This document shows, in pieces, positions 57,983 to 64,000 of a stretch of 64,000 nt of DNA. The notes under the pieces are model-generated. The model worked only from the letters and a program-made list of their open reading frames with translations. It ran no database searches and was not told where the DNA came from. Position numbers and translations under genes: made by a program. Within the stretch, counting starts at the first letter, position 1; each line of letters begins with the position of its first letter. The stretch is from Gamsiella multidivaricata (lineage: Eukaryota; Mortierellomycota; Mortierellomycetes; Mortierellales; Mortierellaceae): assembly GCF_025024155.1 (NCBI RefSeq), contig NW_026251749.1:1-64000 (forward strand), given 5' to 3'.

Positions 57983-60148
57983 TTAGACATCCGCGCTCTT
58001 CATCTCAGTGTCCTGTTCTGCTGCTTCGGGTGCACTAAACGTCTCGGACAAGGGAACAGGTGCAGTGTTTGTCTCGGACGAGGGTGCGGCTGATGGTCCG
58101 GCCGTATTTGGATAAGATGGCACCGGTGAAGCAGGGAATGATGGGATAGTAGTGTCTGGTCGGTTCTCAAGCCCTTCAGCTTGAACATTGGCCCGCCTAT
58201 GTATTTCCTCCTGCTCCACATTTTCGTGGTCCACATCAATTTCTCGGGACTCCTCTGGTGTGAAACGATCGTCCTCATCGCCGACCCGTGTCCGCTGCAA
58301 CGCATCTCGGAGAGATGTATCTGAATCATGGCCGACACTTGATCTGGCGCTGGACGCAGCCTCGACAGACGCACTTCTTCGTTCCTGATGATTCTGTTGC
58401 TCTTTGTCGTGATCGAGGTTATTGTTATATCTCCGTCGGCTAGAAGGTCTCCTATAGAGGTCGTACTCATCCTGTTCAAAATCTTCTTCGTCATCGTCAA
58501 AGTTATACTTGGGATGGTTGACTCGGTTCGAAGACCGTGTCCGGGTCGTCCTGGTCGCTGCCAGTTGATGTAGCTCTGCCAGTTTCTGCATCCGCTTCTC
58601 TAACCGCTCTTGTTTCTAAAAACCCGGTTCAGAAAATGGAGCATTAATAGTCATGAACCTGGGCCTCTTGGCTATTTTTTTTTAAACCCTTCCCCTCCCC
58701 TCCCCCCATGAAAGAAAACATCAAAATGCATGCAGGAAGAAAAATAATGAGAACATTACCATTTTGTTTTGGAGCAGCTTGTCTTCTGCTGGATTGATGA
58801 TTTCTTCATGAAGCCGTTCCTGCAGTGCCTTCTCTGGTTTCGAGCTTGTCCCATTAAATGAATCTGCCAGCTTGTGGAGCTCTTCTAGGTTGTTGGCAAC
58901 TGTCTCCCACGTGCCACTCTTTTTTTTTGTGCCCTTGGTTTCTCTGTATACTGTCAGCGTTCCCTCTATTCCCGCAAAAAAAAAAAATAAAAAAAAAAAA
59001 GACATAAAAAAAGACATAAAAAAAACGTGTTAGATCCTTCATTGCCCATAGCACCGCATTCATATTTTTTTTTATATTCAAAACCCATTCGTACTCGTGT
59101 CAACCGAGTCATTTACCTCCAAAGTACCAATAAATGCGTTTAGTCTGATCGGAACCGAAGGGCTCCACCATATAACACTCATTATCCTGCTCAATCCCCG
59201 TTCGGATCACAGTGCATTCCTGCAGAACCCAATGAACCAACGATTTCAGGATATGGACCCTGTCATCTGGAGGGAGCTTGTAGTAGTCGCCATAGTACCG
59301 CAATGGATTCTGATCGTACTCCATTTCCAGGGTCCTGATCTTCATATCCAATGTCTCCGAGAGTACTTTTTGCCATGTGTGAGCGCTATAAGCGTAAATA
59401 CAAGGCAGGACATTCGATTTAGTCGCGGCTTCTACATTTATGATCTGGATTTGCGAAATGGAGGTTAAGTTGGAAAAAAACGTACTCGACAGCTTTTTTG
59501 CGATTCAGCATGTTGGAGAGCAGGTTGGCGTGGATCTCTTCAATGCAGGCGTTTGAAGTTCTTGATAGCAGACCAGCTTCAATGTCCTAGTGTTTTTGGT
59601 TTGACAATAAAGAAAGAAATGCGTCAGCTCATATGGAGTTCGCCTTCATTCTTTTTTTTCGGTGGAAAACGTCTTCGATCCCACAACCTGAATCGACGAC
59701 GACATATTACCTCCAACGAAAACTCATGCAACGGACAACTCTGTCGAAGCAAAGCCTTGAACTTGGTCAGGAACCCATATATAAATGCGATCTCCCAGTA
59801 CGAGTGTAGATGCGGGTCCTTGAAGGGCTTTGATGGATCCTGTTCTTCCTCTTCCTCCCCCTCCGGTTGCTGACGCCGAGAGTTCCGATACGACCGTCGC
59901 TGGTTATTATCTAAAGGATCTTCTTCATCCCCGCTACTCAACGAGGCTGAGTCCGAGAGTGCGGGACTCAGGCTTCGGGAGGACGAGGATGAGCTCGAGG
60001 ACAGAAAGCCACGGTCCTGATCCTTCTCCTGATCACGTTCCTTCTTCGCGAGAGCGATCTGTTCGCGCTTCGCTGCAAGTTCTGCTTCCTGTTCCTGCTT
60101 CAGGGCTGATTGGCGTGCGGATGATCGGACTGGGCGTGGGGTTGACAT
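57983..60148 (-). CDS. DDT-domain chromatin protein
   Basis: Five exons (60148-59711, 59586-59486, 59385-59117, 58965-58760, 58615-57983) give 548 residues. The start MSTPRPVRSSARQSALKQEQ is basic and helical. A DDT domain covers about 112-182 (LHSYWEIAFIYGFLTKFKAL, DIEAGLLSRTSNACIEEIHA, LLSNMLNRKKAV), followed by a WHIM-like part with ILKSLVHWVLQECTVIR and KRIYWYFGEGTLTVYRETKG. This combination occurs in accessory subunits that pair with ISWI-type remodellers (CECR2, Itc1-like and plant and fungal DDT proteins). The C-terminus is acidic and Arg-rich low complexity. It probably acts in the nucleus as a remodeller subunit; the partner is inferred. The mono-A/T tracts in intron 3 (58981-59070) are long. 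Confidence 0.87.
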
Positions 60149-60594
60149 GATGGAGCGATGGTGAGCGATCGCTGCAAGGTGGTAGAGACGAATGGACAGA
60201 GACAGCTTATCGAAAACAAACATTTTTCTTTTCTTTTTTTTGATCCCTGGCTTTCAAGCAAAAACCTTACTCTGGCACGAGCATGAGGCTATGAAGACGC
60301 GTACTTCCAAGGCGTCTATCATGCGGCATATTAGTTGGACCAGATAAAACATCCTTATCGTACAATCGCGCGTGGAGTAAGCGAGAGCAGTTTTTATATG
60401 ACAGTGACAGAAACAAAAGATGCTAAATACATAGAGTACAGAATGGTTATACACGAAAGGAACCCGAGCCCCGAGAAGAAGAAAAAAAGCGCGGCTCAGT
60501 CTTGTTTCTTCCCAAGAGAAGTAGCCCCGCTGACAAACGACCGCCGCGGCACCGCTGGGACCAAAGATGATGGGCCCAGTGGCGCCATGACATA
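60149..60594. other. Intergenic between DDT gene start and FTR1 stop
   Basis: 446 bases holding the DDT gene promoter and the FTR1 3' flank (both genes on the minus strand). A T-rich tract at 60228-60241 lies upstream of the DDT gene. No gene seen. Confidence 0.4.
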
Positions 60595-62243
60595 TCATTC
60601 GCGTCGATCGGTCTCTGCAGGTCCAGCTCCCCCGGCCGATGCAGAAACACTGCCATAGCCATCATGTCGCCTTGTCACACTTCCAATGTGCTCATCCGTA
60701 CCTCCTAAGCTCAGTTCGCTTGGATAACCCGCCGTTGACGCGATCACAGGCCGATACATCTCTCCATTGTCCTCACCACTGACTCGACCGTCCGCCAAAG
60801 ACGCCAGCAGTGGTCTTCCGATCGTTCCGGGGGTAGCAGCCTCAATGGCCGCCTTCACTCTCTTGCTCTTCAGCCGTATGAGCCAGGCACTGACAACCCC
60901 CCAGTACGCGATATAGAAGCCGACCGTCCAGTACGATGCCACGTTGCTCCAGCCAACCATAGCATTCGCAACACTCCACCATCCTGCATCCGGCTGCTTA
61001 GGATCACAACATTTGAGCCCCCACAGGTTCACTCTCATATCAAAGGTCCCCGCATCATCCGACTGAGCACCCGTCAACCTGATCCAGCGATCGGCCTCAA
61101 ACGCCGCGACACCCTTGGCCACCAACCCTGCGGCGATCAAGAGCAGCAAACAAGTCGATCCCACAAAGAACGGATGCAACTTCATTTTGTTTCCACCACG
61201 ATAGATCGCAAAGCCGATCATCAAGCCGAGGGCGGCGCCAGCGAGGACGGCGAAGGGAATCGCCTTCGGGTCAGCATTGAAGGTGACGCCTCCGATAAAC
61301 ACCACTGCCTCAAGTCCCTCTCTCAGGACCGTGACGAGCGGGAGGAGGAAGAGGGCGTATTTCCGGGATTGGTTTCCGAGTCCGCGAGCGTTCTCGTCAT
61401 CCATGGCTTTCCCGAGTTTGTATTTCCATTTCTCTTGCATTTGGTTGGTCCGGAGCATGGCCACACCCATGACTGTGATCATGAAGACGGCGATAAAGGA
61501 AAAGCAGCCGACCCAGATCCCTTCGCTTGCTGCCCAGAGGTTGGTAGCGTATAGGTTCCTAGATCAAGAGGAGATCACGAGGAAATAAGGGGGGGGGGGA
61601 GGGGAAGTGTTGGCACCAATATCTGATGAGCATGCGTGTTACTCCAATTGCTTCAATTTGAGTAGGGGCGCACGGTCCCTTTTGTTAGCAGATGATATCC
61701 GCGAAGAAGGAGTGTGTGGGTTAGGGAGTTGGGGAGCTGGTTTTGTCAAGGTGAGAAAAGAAACAGCTTCGCAGCGATAGATGGACATGATGCAATTTAG
61801 CAGCATCGTGTGTGCCTGCTTTCATTAACCCGTCGGGAGGATCAGATAAGAAAACATGAGAGCATTAACTTACCAGATAATGATAAACCCGGCTCCGATG
61901 GCGAGCGACACCAACAGTCCGAGGCCGGTCCCTGCCCAGACCTATAACACATGTGGCATATAGCACCCAAGGAGGCAGCGGGTGTATGTAGTAAATGGCG
62001 CATGAGAAAATTGAGGGTCGCAATTCGGTTGTGGGTCTTTCCTCCCTCCCTCCTCCCAAGAAATAAAGTTGCTTGTTCAGTCTCTTTGCCTACCTGACGA
62101 GAGAGTCGTTTCCGCATAGCGACATCGTCGGCGATGACCTGGTTCAGGAAGGAGAGCAGGACCGAGACGATGATGGCAGCCTCGGCTGTCTCCCTGAAAA
62201 TGATGAAGAAGATGGGGATGGAGAAGTACTCTGCGAATCCCAT
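60595..62243 (-). CDS. FTR1: High-affinity iron permease Ftr1
   Basis: Three exons (62243-62094, 61941-61874, 61558-60595) give 393 residues. Both iron-binding REXXE motifs are present: RETAE (17-21) in the first membrane helix and REGLE (152-156) in the fourth. Other marks are the seven hydrophobic spans, beginning with YFSIPIFFIIFRETAEAAII, then VWAGTGLGLLVSLAIGAGFI and MITVMGVAMLR, and ending with YWTVGFYIAYWGVVSAWLI, and a cytosolic tail of about 85 residues with GYGS and RR elements. Ftr1 takes Fe3+ from the multicopper ferroxidase Fet3 and carries it across the plasma membrane. In many fungi FET3 is the divergent neighbour; here it is a mitoribosomal gene, so FET3 must be elsewhere. Iron-dependent control is expected but I see no convincing GATA-type site. 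Confidence 0.95.
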
Positions 62244-62838
62244 GGTTGGTTGAATGAAGAAAGGAGTGTGAAGAGAAGAAAAATGAAATGCAGTAGGTTT
62301 CACACAGACATAAACGGGGAACCCGGAAAGAGCCTAAGCCCGGTAACATAATCACATGTTGACACCCAAGCCCACATTGGTCCTAGTCCTGGTTCTGGTG
62401 TCTTCTTGGTCTCGAATAGCCCGTGGGTTTGATACGTGGATGGGTCCTCACCATTCATACCCACCTTCCTCCCCCCCCCCCCTTTCCCAAAAAAAAAAAA
62501 AAGATAGCTTCCTTCCACGCGTACCTGCTGAACTGGCAACATGTATACTAGGGCGGTATACCATCTGAAAGCAGGATGAAGGTTGCAAGTAATCCACCGC
62601 CTATGCTTCTACTTCTACCGATAATGTCTTTCGTTGGGTCTATAGTCTGTACCCTAGGGAGAGGCGAGGGGCCATGTGCGTCTGTAGCACAAACGCTCTG
62701 AATTTGTGGCTGAGAGCACAAGATCCAATGCGAACAACAAATGACTGCTGCTGAAGCACTGCTCCGAACCCAGCAGCACCGACACTCTCTCCTCCTGCCC
62801 TCACTGCTCTCCACGCACACAATCGAACACTCGCACAA
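62244..62838. promoter_or_regulatory. Divergent promoter region, FTR1 and MRP49
   Basis: 595 bases between the starts. It contains a C10-T-A14 purine/pyrimidine junction (62471-62503) and CT-rich DNA before the plus-strand start. I did not find a clear GATA-factor iron element, so control of FTR1 cannot be read off here. Confidence 0.4.
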
Positions 62839-63511
62839 ATGTCAAAGATTAACGCCATCGTCCACGACCTCCGCAGCGGCCTCGGCGCCATTCGACTTCG
62901 CCCAGATGTCAAGAAGGTTTCCCTGACCTTCTCACGACGCTCCGACAATGCCGGCGCCAGGTACGAAACACATACATCATCCCAACAGGAACAAATTGAT
63001 CTCTACCTCTCTCTATCTACCTGTCTCTCTCGCCTTGATGCTCTTCAACTGCATACTCACCACAGGACCCACTTCGCATCATATCTTTATTTTTGTCTTT
63101 TGTCTTTTATCTTTTTCTGTAGATACTTTCTGCGCGAGAACATGCCCAGGCTCCAGTACAACAACCCCACGATCCAATTCGAGGTCAACAAGGTCCAGGA
63201 ACCTGGCGTTAGCCCTGAGCTGATCATCGAATTTGGTAACGTCGCCATTCTTTTTCGCTTTTCCGCCGATACGAAAAAAAAGAAAAAAAAAAACAACTGG
63301 AAGACCTTTTTACAGAACTCAAATGGATGGGGCGTGGAAATCTCATACATGTTATCCTTTATTCTGATCACTGATAGCCAACAACGATACCAAAAAGATC
63401 TCTTGCTCCAGGATAAAATCCAGTCAAATCTGTAAAGAGTTCTTGAGCGCCACCACCGAGGGTTCAGCGTCAACATCATCATCACCATCATCATCATCAG
63501 CAACAGCATAA
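62839..63511 (+). CDS. MRP49: Mitochondrial large-subunit ribosomal protein mL61 (Mrp49-like)
   Basis: Three exons (62839-62960, 63123-63235, 63378-63511) give 122 residues. The start MSKINAIVHDLRSGLGAIRL, then KKVSLTFSRRSDNAGARYFL and RENMPRLQYNNPTIQFEVNK, match yeast Mrp49 and the L51/S25/CI-B8 thioredoxin-like domain. NNDTKKISCSRIKSSQICKE in the third exon is the last strand and helix of that domain; the acceptor at 63378 was chosen because only this frame gives it. The C-terminus is a Ser/Pro tail encoded by a TCA repeat. The protein is a small component of the mitochondrial large ribosomal subunit in fungi. A continuous long frame on the opposite strand (63087-63839) overlaps it and is rejected in this part. 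Confidence 0.85.
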
Positions 63512-64000
63512 AGTGCAGGGTACAGGAACGCTGTGTAAGATGGGTAGAAGAAATACGCCGTACCCAACACCTCAGGAGCACACAACAGGAAACGATAAAA
63601 TTCAATAAACACGAGGATCTTTTATCCAGTCGGTCAATGATGCTCTTCGCGCACTTTAGCGGAAGCAGTTTGCGCATCTTTGCGTATCCCTTCGTCTGTT
63701 TCCGGAACACTGGTGTTCCGAATTTTACATGTATTTCGCGCGTAACTTTTTCTATAATATTGTATTTAAAAGGTTTTTTTATGCTACCGCTTTCCATGCC
63801 CTTGATGCAAATTGAAAGGTAGTTTGTGCCTTGATTCATGCCTTTACATTCCAGATCCGTAATACTTCAATAGTGAGTATTGACAAGCAAAGTCGCCCTC
63901 TCTAAAATAATACTCCGCACCCAAAATTAATGTAACAACTAAAATTTCCTGACCCAAAATTTCCTGACAGACGAGAGGATAAAGACAGCTATGCTTTTCT
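63512..64000. other. Window end: 3' flank of MRP49 with a short palindrome
   Basis: AT-rich, no supported gene. It includes the near-perfect 18-base palindrome CGGAACAC-TG-GTGTTCCG (63703-63720). The minus strand is open from 63839 to about 63590 with a basic sequence (ending KMRKLLPLKCAKSIIDRLDK) that looks helical and could be the end of a gene or a transposon fragment; not enough is seen to call it. Confidence 0.4.

Noticed and set aside
63087..63839. 250-codon frame on the minus strand
   Set aside because: It overlaps the second and third exons of MRP49, which are supported by family similarity, and much of it is Met/Leu/Arg-rich antisense of a TCA repeat. Only the first 80 codons remain free of that overlap and nothing in them is recognisable.

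Overview
The window is nuclear DNA of a filamentous fungus. Genes are intron-rich, with GT-AG introns of roughly 50-130 bases for the most part, pyrimidine-rich promoters, and long Ser/Gln/Asn/His-rich coding tails. Protein style, a broken gene of a family I associate with Mortierellaceae (36.2-36.9 kb) and the mix of genes point to Mortierellomycota (a Mortierella/Linnemannia-type fungus). This assignment is from memory of the families, not from a search. Gene models were spliced by hand; in each one exon phases close and the total length is a multiple of three.

Layout. 0-0.4 kb: possible tail of an F-box/LRR-like gene. 0.6-3.3 kb (-): STK32/YANK-type kinase. 5.6-6.6 kb (-) and 6.8-10.4 kb (+): guanylate kinase and the mitochondrial MutS homologue MSH1, divergent. 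11.3-18.0 kb (-): Kel1/Tea1-type Kelch and coiled-coil polarity protein, with a large (GAT)n microsatellite upstream. 19.0-20.3 kb (-): ubiquilin/Dsk2. 21.0-22.5 kb (+): M20 amidohydrolase. 25.2-35.7 kb (+): giant Rap-GAP of about 3,232 residues. 36.2-36.9 kb (-): pseudogene. 37.3-39.9 kb (-) and 40.4-42.4 kb (+): Rsm22/METTL17 and a CLYBL-type lyase, divergent. 42.8-44.9 kb (+): FAD monooxygenase. 45.0-46.9 kb (-): glutaryl-CoA dehydrogenase. 47.5-48.8 kb: an orphan exon and a decayed DDE transposon. 48.9-52.0 kb (-): 988-residue protein of unknown function. 52.2-52.7 kb (+): possible small membrane protein. 55.2-57.7 kb (+): Wee1-like kinase. 58.0-60.1 kb (-): DDT-domain chromatin protein. 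60.6-62.2 kb (-): Ftr1-type iron permease. 62.8-63.5 kb (+): mitoribosomal protein mL61/Mrp49.

Themes. Five genes are mitochondrial (MSH1, RSM22, CLYBL, GCDH, MRP49). Several others concern growth polarity, signalling and cell cycle (STK32-like kinase, Kel1/Tea1-like, Rap-GAP, Wee1-like). I see no operon-like co-regulation; the closest pairings are two divergent promoters. The least ordinary items are the giant Rap-GAP with three Cys/His-dense clusters and a recurring aromatic-Lys-Phe-Pro motif in its disordered parts, the unrecognised 988-residue protein, and the small zone of gene and transposon decay at 47.5-48.8 kb. No RNA gene or CRISPR array was recognised.
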